Assembly: GCA_049670505.1 (NCBI GenBank)
Contig: JBATTK010000125.1
Span: 1-35,387, forward strand
DNA: 35,387 nt
Reading direction: 5' to 3'
Origin: JBATTK01 sp049670505
GTDB lineage: Bacteria > Bacteroidota > Bacteroidia > Flavobacteriales > Flavobacteriaceae
In this document: one piece after another, positions 27,352 through 35,387 of the stretch
How positions within the stretch are numbered: position 1 is the stretch's first letter
Layout of the letters: every line of letters begins with the position of its first letter
The notes under the pieces: model-generated
What the model was told of the DNA's origin: nothing
Databases searched by the model: none
Seen by the model: the letters and a program-made list of their open reading frames with translations, nothing else
Position numbers and translations under genes: made by a program

Positions 27352-27397
27352 ACGGTACAGTACAGGATACATTTACATACAAACACTATTAATATTG
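27352..27397 (+). promoter_or_regulatory. PUL operator and promoter, copy E (susCD)
   Basis: The operator is ACGGTACAGTACAGGAT (27352-27368), followed after 21 nt by TAATATTG (27390-27397), one base from TAnnTTTG. The susC start at 27455 is 57 nt beyond. This promoter would drive susC, susD and, by readthrough, the second GH78 and the last sulfatase. Confidence 0.75.
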
Positions 27398-27454
27398 CGA
27401 TAACTTAAAATTAACAGAAGGATATAATCTAGCTTAAACCAAACAAATGAAATT

Positions 27455-30400
27455 ATGGAATACTATTATGAAAAAGTTCTGAGAAAAGCATTGTTTTTAT
27501 GCGTTGCTCTTCTTTCCTTTTGGGGATATTCCCAGGGAAATGTTGTAACCGGAAAAGTAAGTTCGGATGATGGGGAGCCTTTGCCTGGAGTAAATGTTTT
27601 ACAAAAGGGAACAAATAATGGAGTAGTAGCCGATTTTAACGGTAACTACGAAATTAGATTGGTTTCTGGCACACAAACGCTGGTCTTCTCTTATGTAGGC
27701 TTTAGCCCAAAAGAAATTTCAGTTGCTGGGCAATCAGTTATTAATGTGGTACTGATAGAGGATGCAGAAAACCTTGACGAGGTTGTGGTAATTGGTTATG
27801 GTAGCCAAAAAAAATCAGATATCACGGGAGCTGTAGCTTCAGTAGGAAGTGAGGATTTGGAAAAAGCAGTGTTTAACACGGTAGACCAATTGCTGCAAGG
27901 TAGAAGTAGCGGCGTGTTGGTTACCTCTGCCTCAGGTGAACCTGGAGCTCCGGCCTCCATTAGGATTAGGGGAAATAATTCGATATCTGGTGATAACTCG
28001 CCACTATATGTGGTCGATGGTATTCCAATCAGCGGGACGCCAAATTTTAATCCCCAAGAAATAGAGAGCTTAGAGGTACTAAAGGATGCTTCGGCAACAG
28101 CCATCTATGGTTCTAGAGGCGCAAACGGTGTTATATTGATTAGTACAAAAAGAGGAGAAGCAGGAGAGACATCTTTTGATTTTTATACTAATGTAAGTTA
28201 TTCGACCATCGAGACTCCTTACGAGGTTTTAAGTGGACGAGATTACGCAGATTACAGAAACGAAGCAAATGCTGCTCTTGGTAATGCCCTACCATTTCCT
28301 AACCCTGAGCAGTTCGAGGGACAAGGATTCGATTGGTTTGAAGAGATAGTAAGAACCGGTATACGGCAAGAATATGGTTTGAACATTTCAGGAGGTGGAG
28401 AAAATACACGGTTTTTTATTTCAGGAAACTTATTGGATGATAAGGGTGTCATATTAGGGTCTAAATTTAAAAGAGGCAGTGTTAGGGCGAATTTAGATTT
28501 GGATGCTTTAAATGACAAGCTGAATTTAAAATTCAGCTTAAACGGAACCCAGACCCAAAACTTTAGGTCAGTTACCGATAACAGGGCATTTCCATCCGGA
28601 GCAGGTCCTATTTTCAATGCGCTTTTTTCAGAGCCAATAGTTCCTTCTTTAGATTTTGCCGGTTTCACAGGGGAAAATCAACAGTTTGTTAATCCCTATC
28701 TAGAAGTAACCGAACAAGACGACAGAGACGTTCTTACCAATTTGCTCGGTAATATTGAAGCTACTTTGAAAATAACCGACAATCTATCCTACACCTTTAA
28801 TGGTGGCTTAAACTTTAGACTTAGAACAAGGGATATTTTTACCCCATCAACTGTCGGAAGTGGCATTTTGCCCAATGCGGTCGGTTCTTCCAGTAATACT
28901 AACGCATATGATTATATCGTAAGTAATTATTTGACCTATTCAAATGAGTTTGGAGACAATCATGAATTCTCTGCCACACTAGGGGCGGAGTATAGTGAAT
29001 TCAACAATTACGGAACTTCACTTAGTGTGAATGATTTCGACATCCAGTTATTGGGGTTTGATAACTTTGGAGTTGCTACTGGAATACCCATTGTTGGGTC
29101 GAATCGCTCCCAAAGTATTCTACAATCAGGTTTTGCAAGGTTCAATTATTCATTCAAAAATAAATACCTGCTGACAGCGACGGTACGGGCCGATGGCTCC
29201 TCCCGTTTTGCAGAAAATGAAAAATGGGGCTATTTTCCATCAGCAGCTTTGGGTTGGCGTATATCAGAAGAAAATTTCTTGAAGGATAACACCACCATTT
29301 CTAATTTGAAATTGCGAGCATCTTGGGGCGAAACAGGTAGCCAGGCAATAGCACCTTATCAATCGCTATCTAGATATGGTACAGCCGTATATTCAATAGG
29401 AAATGTTCCGACTTTATCTTTTGTACCACAAAGTGTAGCAAACCCGAACCTCAAATGGGAAACGACAGAACAGACGAATGTTGGGTTGGATTTAGGTCTT
29501 TTCAATAATCGGATTAGTTTGACCGCCGATTACTTTATAAAAACCACCAAAGATTTGCTTCAGAGTATTCAAATTCCATCCCAATCCGGTTTTGGAAACG
29601 CACTAGTAAATTTTGGCAGTATTGAAAACAAAGGTGTTGAACTTAATCTAGATGCGTTGGTTGTCAACACAAAAGATTTTCAGTGGAACACATCCTTCAA
29701 CTACACTTCGTATAAGACTGAAGTTTTGGAATTAGGAGGCGCTGAACAAATATTTGGTCCTGGTTTTAGCCAAAACGTTTTCGGCAACGGCCACATTTTT
29801 AGACCAGGAGAAGAATTTGGCCAGTTCTTTGGCTTAAATGCAGTTGGCCTAATTCAAGAAAGTGATTTTGATACAGATGGGAATCCGACCTTTCCCGTAT
29901 TTAGAAATGATACGCAATTGGGACATTGGAAATTTGAAGATGTTAATGAGGATGGCGTGATTACCAATGACGATAGAAAAGTTATAGGAAATCCCAATCC
30001 AGATTTTCTTTTTGGTTGGAACAATGACTTTACCTATAAAAATTTGACCCTCAATGTTTTCATCCAAGGTTCAATCGGAAACGATTTGTACAACCCTATA
30101 CGGACTACCTTAAGTTCCGGTTTCTTTAACAATGAAGCTTATAAAAACCAAACCGTTGAATGGTACGAAAACAGATGGACTCCACAAAACCCAACGAATG
30201 ATATTAGATTCCCGTCCATTAACTCCGTAGCTCCTGCTGTAGCAAATTATATGGTAGAAGACGGCAGCTATATACGATTCAGAAACATTTCCCTTAGGTA
30301 TGATGTGCCTTTGCCTGATAGAATTGGTATAACCGGGCTACAAGTTTTTGCAACTGGAACAAATCTGATTACTATAACTGATTATAGTGGATTTGATCCG

Positions 30401-30523
30401 GAAGTAAGCTCCTTGGATGCCGATTCTATAAGATCCGCTAATGGTGGTTTGGCGCCAGGAGTGGATTTAGGAGCATATCCACGACCCAAGACGTTCACCT
30501 TTGGAGTAAACTTATCATTTTAA
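27455..30523 (+). CDS. susC: SusC/RagA-family TonB-dependent outer-membrane transporter
   Basis: This 1022-residue outer-membrane beta-barrel imports oligosaccharides together with its SusD partner. After a signal peptide (about 1-28) comes a carboxypeptidase-regulatory-like domain (about 30-115, GKVSSDDGEPLPGVNV and VFSYVGF). The conserved DEVVVIGYGSQKKSDITGAV junction leads into the plug (LLQGRSSGV, IRIRGNNSI, YVVDGIPI, YGSRGANGVILI). The barrel ends in the aromatic FGVNLSF typical of outer-membrane proteins. Length is normal. No N-terminal sigma-regulator extension is present, so control is not of the FecR type. It is followed 21 nt later by susD and preceded by operator copy E. The AT-rich codon use looks somewhat different from the flanking enzyme genes (impression by eye). 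Confidence 0.96.
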   Translation: MEYYYEKVLRKALFLCVALLSFWGYSQGNVVTGKVSSDDGEPLPGVNVLQKGTNNGVVADFNGNYEIRLVSGTQTLVFSYVGFSPKEISVAGQSVINVVLIEDAENLDEVVVIGYGSQKKSDITGAVASVGSEDLEKAVFNTVDQLLQGRSSGVLVTSASGEPGAPASIRIRGNNSISGDNSPLYVVDGIPISGTPNFNPQEIESLEVLKDASATAIYGSRGANGVILISTKRGEAGETSFDFYTNVSYSTIETPYEVLSGRDYADYRNEANAALGNALPFPNPEQFEGQGFDWFEEIVRTGIRQEYGLNISGGGENTRFFISGNLLDDKGVILGSKFKRGSVRANLDLDALNDKLNLKFSLNGTQTQNFRSVTDNRAFPSGAGPIFNALFSEPIVPSLDFAGFTGENQQFVNPYLEVTEQDDRDVLTNLLGNIEATLKITDNLSYTFNGGLNFRLRTRDIFTPSTVGSGILPNAVGSSSNTNAYDYIVSNYLTYSNEFGDNHEFSATLGAEYSEFNNYGTSLSVNDFDIQLLGFDNFGVATGIPIVGSNRSQSILQSGFARFNYSFKNKYLLTATVRADGSSRFAENEKWGYFPSAALGWRISEENFLKDNTTISNLKLRASWGETGSQAIAPYQSLSRYGTAVYSIGNVPTLSFVPQSVANPNLKWETTEQTNVGLDLGLFNNRISLTADYFIKTTKDLLQSIQIPSQSGFGNALVNFGSIENKGVELNLDALVVNTKDFQWNTSFNYTSYKTEVLELGGAEQIFGPGFSQNVFGNGHIFRPGEEFGQFFGLNAVGLIQESDFDTDGNPTFPVFRNDTQLGHWKFEDVNEDGVITNDDRKVIGNPNPDFLFGWNNDFTYKNLTLNVFIQGSIGNDLYNPIRTTLSSGFFNNEAYKNQTVEWYENRWTPQNPTNDIRFPSINSVAPAVANYMVEDGSYIRFRNISLRYDVPLPDRIGITGLQVFATGTNLITITDYSGFDPEVSSLDADSIRSANGGLAPGVDLGAYPRPKTFTFGVNLSF

Positions 30524-30544
30524 ACTTGAAAATATAGATATATC

Positions 30545-32044
30545 ATGAGAAAATTTATAATAACCATAGTAACGGTTTCGGTCTTTTTAGGATGTGAGCC
30601 GCTTGAAGAAGTTCCCTTCTCCTTTTTATCGGTCGAGAATCTTTATCAAAATGAAGATGATGTAGATAAAGCATTGTTTGGGGTATATGCAGCTATGAAT
30701 CAAGGCATTGACGAACTTTGGTATTTTTTAGCCACCTCTGGTGCCGGAGAGGGCGTGGTCGTTCGTCTTAAAGGTGATGGCAACCAAGGTCAGTTATCGG
30801 GTTTAAATTTCCAGCCGACAACAGCTCATGGCGTTTGGTGGAACAATTTTTATAGAGGTATCAACCGTGCCAATACTGTGATTGCCGAGGTGTCAAACGT
30901 GGGGTTGGACCCAAATATTGAAGAGCAAAAAATAGCCGAGGCCAGATTTTTGCGGGCTTGGAATTATTTCAATTTGGTGAAATGGTTTGGCGGAGTGCCA
31001 CTACAACTTGAGGCTACTGCCGATTTTTCAGATGAATCGGTAAAAAAACCAAGAAGCTCCATCGAAGAAGTATATAATGTAATTATCGAAGATTTGCAGT
31101 TTGCTGAGACCAGACTTCCTGAAAGTTGGGACAATGCTAATCTTGGCAGAGCTACTTCTTGGGCTGCAAAAGCTTATTTGGGAAAAGTTTATCTTAATAT
31201 GGCAGGGAAACCCTTAGAACAAAATGAAATGTATGCATTGGCGGCGACAAAATTACAAGAGGTCGTGAACAACGGCCCCCATTCATTACAGGCAAACTTC
31301 GGCGATATATTTTCAGTGGACAACGAATTTAATTCTGAAATTATATTTGCCCGTCCAAATGTTGCACAAAATGGGGCTGGCAGCGTATTGACCTTTTTTG
31401 TTGGTGTACCGCTATCTCCCTTCGCTTTCAACGGTGGGCAATATCAGGTAGGGTTTGCAGAGTCTTTTTACAATTCATTCTCAGATACAGATTTAAGAAG
31501 AGATGTTACGCTCTTATTTTCTTATGTAAACAGGAATGGTGATACGGTCACGTTCAATGATCCAAATAATCCGGACAACCTTCCTTTCGGTGGTTATAAC
31601 GAACCCAAGGGCATTGGGTTTGGCAAATTATTGGATACCAGCGGTGCATTTACTAATCCATTTCAACATAGCACTGATTTTATCTTTATGCGCCACGCAG
31701 ATGTACTTTTAATGCTTGCCGAAGCCTTGAATGAAAATGGTAGCTCTGGGGAGGCATTAACTTACCTTAATCAAGTTCGAAATAGAGCAGGCTTGGATAA
31801 TGCAGGTACATCTGATCAGTCTGGACTTCGAGAAATTATCAAGCAAGAAAGAAAGTGGGAATTAGCTGGAGAATTTACGGAATATCCCGATTTACAACGT
31901 TGGGGTGATATTGAGCAGTCGCTTCCAAATAATGAAGACGCTGTATTTTTCGGTACCGTTTATGAACCAAAGCTCGAGTTGTTGCCTATTCCTCAAGGCC
32001 AGTTGGATGCAAATGAAAATCTGGTACAGAACCCGGGTTATTAA
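30545..32044 (+). CDS. susD: SusD/RagB-family surface glycan-binding lipoprotein
   Basis: This 499-residue lipoprotein (lipobox ending at Cys17, VFLGC) caps the SusC transporter and binds the incoming glycan. Family hallmarks include YQNEDDVDKALFGVYAAM, WNNFYRGINRANTVI, the TPR-like FLRAWNYFNLVKWFGGVPL, an HADVLLMLAEALNE motif and the C-terminal ERKWELAGEFTEYPDLQRWG and LLPIPQGQLDANENLVQNPGY. Length is typical. It follows susC by 21 nt and is followed by a terminator-like hairpin at 32142-32170. The glycan specificity cannot be read from the sequence; the enzymes around it imply a rhamnose-containing sulfated oligosaccharide. Confidence 0.96.
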   Translation: MRKFIITIVTVSVFLGCEPLEEVPFSFLSVENLYQNEDDVDKALFGVYAAMNQGIDELWYFLATSGAGEGVVVRLKGDGNQGQLSGLNFQPTTAHGVWWNNFYRGINRANTVIAEVSNVGLDPNIEEQKIAEARFLRAWNYFNLVKWFGGVPLQLEATADFSDESVKKPRSSIEEVYNVIIEDLQFAETRLPESWDNANLGRATSWAAKAYLGKVYLNMAGKPLEQNEMYALAATKLQEVVNNGPHSLQANFGDIFSVDNEFNSEIIFARPNVAQNGAGSVLTFFVGVPLSPFAFNGGQYQVGFAESFYNSFSDTDLRRDVTLLFSYVNRNGDTVTFNDPNNPDNLPFGGYNEPKGIGFGKLLDTSGAFTNPFQHSTDFIFMRHADVLLMLAEALNENGSSGEALTYLNQVRNRAGLDNAGTSDQSGLREIIKQERKWELAGEFTEYPDLQRWGDIEQSLPNNEDAVFFGTVYEPKLELLPIPQGQLDANENLVQNPGY

Positions 32045-32141
32045 GAAGGCGTTAGCTTATAAATAAGTGCCTTTGGAGTGATCTGGAAATCAACCTAAAT
32101 TGGTAAACGAATAGGCTTATCGTATTTTAGATGGTATTAAC

Positions 32142-32170
32142 AAGAGGCTGCCTTACAAGTAGCCTCTTTT
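32142..32170 (+). terminator. Terminator-like hairpin after susD
   Basis: AAGAGGCT (32142-32149) pairs perfectly with AGCCTCTT (32161-32168), and two further pairs (one wobble) extend the stem to 10 bp around a 7-nt loop. Only a short T-run follows. It could reduce readthrough into the downstream GH78 gene, which has no operator copy of its own. Confidence 0.6.
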
Positions 32171-32202
32171 CATAAAAGCCCTTATAAAACTTAAACACTC
32201 AA

Positions 32203-34974
32203 ATGAAAACTAGATTTCTTATCATTCTTCTCGTCCTTTTTTCCCTGCACCCTATGCACTCCAATTATGGTTCCACGGAGGTGCCCCTTATGGCGAACGG
32301 GTTAAGAACGGAGTATCATAAAAACCCGGAAGGACTGGATGTGCTAAAACCCAGATTCAGTTGGTTTTTGACCGGAGAAGGCAGAAATAGGTTTCAATCC
32401 GCTTATCACATCATTGTCTCGTCCACCAAGGAAAAACTCGACCTGCATAAGGGAGATATCTGGGACAGTGGAAAAGTAATTTCAAACAGCACTAATCAGA
32501 TTGAATACAATGGAGTTCCCTTAACATCTGATACCACGTATTATTGGAAGATAAAGGTTTGGGACGAAAAAGACCAGGCCTCTGATTGGAGCACTCCTGC
32601 CTTCTGGTCCATGGGCCTTCTAAAATTTTCGGATTGGAAAGGCAGTTTTATAAGCCATGATGTAGGCTACGACAAAACCGATACATATGACAGTCTGTAT
32701 TTGCCTCCCGCTAGATACCTGCGTAAATCCTTTACGCTACGAAAAAAAATTAAAAAGGCCACGGCTTACACCACTGCCCTTGGGCTTTATGAACTGCGTT
32801 TGAACGGGGATAAAGTAGGTGACCAATATTTTTTACCGGGGTGGACGGACTATAATAAAAGAGTGTACTATCAAACCTTTGATATTACCCATAAATTAAA
32901 GCAAGGTGAAAATGTTATCGGAGCGCTTATAGCCGATGGTTGGTACGCCGGTTATATTGGGTATGCTCTTTTGGTGAGATTGGATAAGGTCAGGGAATTT
33001 TATGGAGTAAACCCTTCTTTCATGGGTCAGATACATATCACCTATGAAGACGGCAGCAAGGAAATCATTGCGTCCGATACCTCATGGAAAGCAAATGAAG
33101 GCCCCATTCGCGAGGCCGATATCCTAATGGGAGAAGTATACGATGCGCAATTGGAAAATTCGGGATGGGATGCCCCCGGTTATATAGAAACTGCTTGGAG
33201 TACACCTAAGGAATACACCTATCCCAATGGAAAACTACAAGCGTATCCGGGTTCCTTTTTGAAGCAAAGGGAACGTATTCGTCCTATGGCTATAACCGAA
33301 CCATCACCAGGTACTTTTGTATTTGATTTAGGTAAAAATTTTGCAGGTATAGCAGAACTTCAGGTAAAAGGCCCAAAGGGAACCAAGGTGCAATTAAAGT
33401 TCGGGGAGATTCTTAGGAGCGATGGCAATATCCAAACGGAAAATTTGCGTTTGTCCCGATCTACGGATACCTATATCCTAAAAGGAGAAGGCCTAGAAAT
33501 ATGGCGGCCTAAATTTACCTATCACGGATTCCAGTATGTTGAGGTAAAGGGGTATCCCGGAAAGCCCAATTTGGACGCAATTACCGGTATTGTGCTCAGT
33601 TCTATTGAGACCAATGCAAGCACCTTTAATACGTCTAATGCAATGAACAATACGCTCTTTGAAAATATAAGGACCACACAGAGCGCCAACTTTTTTGAGG
33701 TTCCGACCGACTGCCCGCAAAGGGATGAACGTTTGGGATGGACAGGCGATGCCCAGACCTACATGCGATCGGCCACTTATAATGCAGATGTTTCCGCTTT
33801 TATGACCAAATTCCTTATTGACTTGGATGATGCCCAACGTTGGTATGGTGCCTACCCCAATTTTGCTCCCTTTCCATATTCGAGGCCCAACCAATATGCC
33901 CCTGCATGGATGGATGCCGGCATCATAATTCCCTATAACATGTATAGGGTATATAACGATACCCGTATTCTGGAATATATGTATGAAGGGATGGAAAAAT
34001 TCATGCGCTTTCAAGAAGATGCCAGCACCGGTTTTATTCGTCCGGGAGGTGGCAATAATTGGGGCGATTGGCTTGCGGTCAACGAAGAGACGAGCCATGA
34101 TTTTGTGGGGGCTTCCTTTTATGGCTATGATGCCAAACTAATGACCGAAATTGCCGAAGCTTTGGGAAAAATTGAAGATGCCACAAAGTACAGGTCATTG
34201 TTTGAAAATATAAAAAAGGCCTTTTCCAAAAAGTATATTTTGGAAAATGGCTATACCTCCGAGGATACCCAGACCACATATGCTCTTGCTTTATATTTCG
34301 ATTTATTTCCTAAAGATTTAGCTCAGAAAGGAGCCGCACGCCTAGCGGAAAAAATAGAAAAAAATGGTTATAAATTTTCCACAGGTTTCTTGGGAACTAA
34401 ACACGTCATGTTGGTTTTGTCGAAATACGGGTATCATGATCTGGCCTACCGCCTGTACCAACAAACCAAATATCCCAGTTGGGGGTATTCCGTAGCAAAC
34501 GGCAGTACGTCCATATGGGAACGGTGGAACAGTTTTACAAAAGATGATGCCAAAAACTCGGATATCAATGCGGCAATGAACTCCTTTAGCCATTACGCCT
34601 TCGGATCGGTAGCGGAATGGATGTTTCTGCATGCGGCAGGAATCGATACCGAAGACCCGGGCTATCGAAATATCGTAATAAAACCCGCAATAAGCAGGGA
34701 AATGGACTTTATAAATGGAAGCTATAAAAGTATCAATGGCACCATTTCGTCCGCTTGGAAATGGAAAGGCAATACGCTCATCATGGATGTTCAAATTCCC
34801 GTGAATACAAAGGCCAAGGTGTACATCCCTACCTCTGAAGCAACGGATATTAAGGAAAACAATAAAGCCATATCAAAAATGCCCGAAATTAAGGTTTTGG
34901 AATCCAATGATGAAGCAACGATATTGGAAGTGGGATCAGGTGCATATTCCTTTAGCACAAGACTCAAAAAATAA
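32203..34974 (+). CDS. GH78 alpha-L-rhamnosidase, periplasmic
   Basis: This 923-residue protein has a conventional signal peptide (about 1-22) and no lipobox, unlike the GH78 lipoprotein at 24365. Domain order is the same: Ig-like (PEGLDVLKPRFSWF), lectin-like (LPGWTDYNKRVYYQTFDI), catalytic (alpha/alpha)6 barrel, C-terminal beta-domain. The signature D503-C-P-Q-R-D-E509-R-L-G-W-T-G-D516 is intact, and Glu773 in SIWERW is the expected base. The two proteins are clearly paralogues flanking susCD. It starts 158 nt after susD behind a hairpin, and I find no copy of the PUL operator in front of it. It probably acts in the periplasm on imported oligosaccharides. Confidence 0.95.
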   Translation: MKTRFLIILLVLFSLHPMHSNYGSTEVPLMANGLRTEYHKNPEGLDVLKPRFSWFLTGEGRNRFQSAYHIIVSSTKEKLDLHKGDIWDSGKVISNSTNQIEYNGVPLTSDTTYYWKIKVWDEKDQASDWSTPAFWSMGLLKFSDWKGSFISHDVGYDKTDTYDSLYLPPARYLRKSFTLRKKIKKATAYTTALGLYELRLNGDKVGDQYFLPGWTDYNKRVYYQTFDITHKLKQGENVIGALIADGWYAGYIGYALLVRLDKVREFYGVNPSFMGQIHITYEDGSKEIIASDTSWKANEGPIREADILMGEVYDAQLENSGWDAPGYIETAWSTPKEYTYPNGKLQAYPGSFLKQRERIRPMAITEPSPGTFVFDLGKNFAGIAELQVKGPKGTKVQLKFGEILRSDGNIQTENLRLSRSTDTYILKGEGLEIWRPKFTYHGFQYVEVKGYPGKPNLDAITGIVLSSIETNASTFNTSNAMNNTLFENIRTTQSANFFEVPTDCPQRDERLGWTGDAQTYMRSATYNADVSAFMTKFLIDLDDAQRWYGAYPNFAPFPYSRPNQYAPAWMDAGIIIPYNMYRVYNDTRILEYMYEGMEKFMRFQEDASTGFIRPGGGNNWGDWLAVNEETSHDFVGASFYGYDAKLMTEIAEALGKIEDATKYRSLFENIKKAFSKKYILENGYTSEDTQTTYALALYFDLFPKDLAQKGAARLAEKIEKNGYKFSTGFLGTKHVMLVLSKYGYHDLAYRLYQQTKYPSWGYSVANGSTSIWERWNSFTKDDAKNSDINAAMNSFSHYAFGSVAEWMFLHAAGIDTEDPGYRNIVIKPAISREMDFINGSYKSINGTISSAWKWKGNTLIMDVQIPVNTKAKVYIPTSEATDIKENNKAISKMPEIKVLESNDEATILEVGSGAYSFSTRLKK

Positions 34975-35092
34975 CGGGTACTGCCGAAAACGATCCGTAT
35001 GAGGTCAATTCCATTGCTATATGAACAAAGATTTTACAGATGTTTAATCCGTACCTTAAAAAAGATAAGTGATGCTTCTTATAAAAAGACAA

Positions 35093-35387
35093 ATGAGAAA
35101 CATAAAGATTGTGTTTCTAAGTATTTTAGGTCTCTTGGTGTTTTTCCAGAGCCATGGTCAGTCAAAAAAGAAACAAAATGTGATTTTTATTTTGGCAGAT
35201 GACCTTGGTTGGAAAGACCTAAAGTGTTACGGATCCGATTATTATGAAACTCCAAATATAGATGCACTTGCAAAATCCGGTATGTTGTTTACCAATGCCT
35301 ATACGGCAAGTCCACTCTGTTCACCTACCCGGGCCAGTATTTTAACGGGCCAGGAACCCGGGCGTTTGCGTTTTACCACACCTAGCG
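35093..35387 (+). CDS. S1-family sulfatase, truncated by the window edge
   Basis: The frame is open from 35072 to the end of the window. I place the start at 35093 (MRNIKIVFLSILGLL), which gives a normal signal peptide ending near SHGQ; the ATG at 35072 would add seven residues. The visible 98 residues contain the metal-binding ILADDLGWKDLKCYG segment and a canonical formylglycine motif, C76-S-P-T-R80, followed by ASILTGQEPGRL. The remaining part, normally about 400 residues, lies outside. No lipobox is seen. It follows the second GH78 by 118 nt on the same strand and is probably in the susCD transcript or just after it. Confidence 0.88.
   Translation, partial: MRNIKIVFLSILGLLVFFQSHGQSKKKQNVIFILADDLGWKDLKCYGSDYYETPNIDALAKSGMLFTNAYTASPLCSPTRASILTGQEPGRLRFTTPS

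Noticed and set aside
33493..34098. 201-codon open frame on the minus strand inside the second GH78
   Set aside because: It lies fully within a convincing GH78 coding region, has no recognisable domain, and mirrors the codon pattern of the real gene.

Overview
The window is most of a polysaccharide utilization locus (PUL) from a marine member of the Bacteroidota, most likely a flavobacterium. The support is a SusC/SusD pair, many short-lipobox lipoproteins, one protein with a type IX secretion (T9SS) C-terminal domain, promoters resembling the Bacteroidota TAnnTTTG -7 box, and moderate to low GC. The gene content points to a sulfated, L-rhamnose-rich polysaccharide such as green-algal ulvan or rhamnan sulfate. 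There are six S1 sulfatases (one cut by the right edge), two full GH78 and one GH106 alpha-L-rhamnosidase, a divergent GH78-related protein and an L-rhamnose mutarotase. No polysaccharide lyase, GH105, transcription regulator or inner-membrane sugar transporter is recognisable in the window.

Layout. (1) 1-942: flank outside the PUL, with a small four-helix membrane protein bracketed by an exact 12-bp inverted repeat, and a terminator. (2) 943-5628, minus: a 1561-residue secreted multidomain protein (three N-terminal repeats, a DUF5722-like TIM-barrel candidate, FnIII, two CBM3-like modules, T9SS tail). (3) 5862-17402, minus: a tight eight-gene operon, in transcription order GH78-related, uncharacterised 697-aa protein, CBM9-like/PKD protein, GH99-like/CBM9-like protein, rhaM, and three sulfatases. 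(4) 17718-24095, minus: sulfatase, sulfatase, GH106. (5) 24365-27211, plus: GH78 lipoprotein. (6) 27455 to the window end, plus: susC, susD, terminator-like hairpin, second GH78, truncated sulfatase.

How they may work together (inference). The T9SS protein binds or cuts polymer at the cell surface. SusCD imports oligosaccharides. Lipoprotein and periplasmic sulfatases remove sulfate so that GH78 and GH106 enzymes can release rhamnose, and RhaM interconverts its anomers.

The most notable finding is a shared promoter module. Five intergenic sites carry RCRGnnnnGTRCAGGAT, all pointing towards the gene they precede, and each is followed after exactly 21 nt by a -7-like box. Together they precede all five recognised PUL transcription units. 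The operator contains two RCRG half-sites 10 bp apart (one helical turn) and sits where a -33 element would lie, which suggests one activator, perhaps with an AraC-type DNA-binding domain, controls the whole locus.
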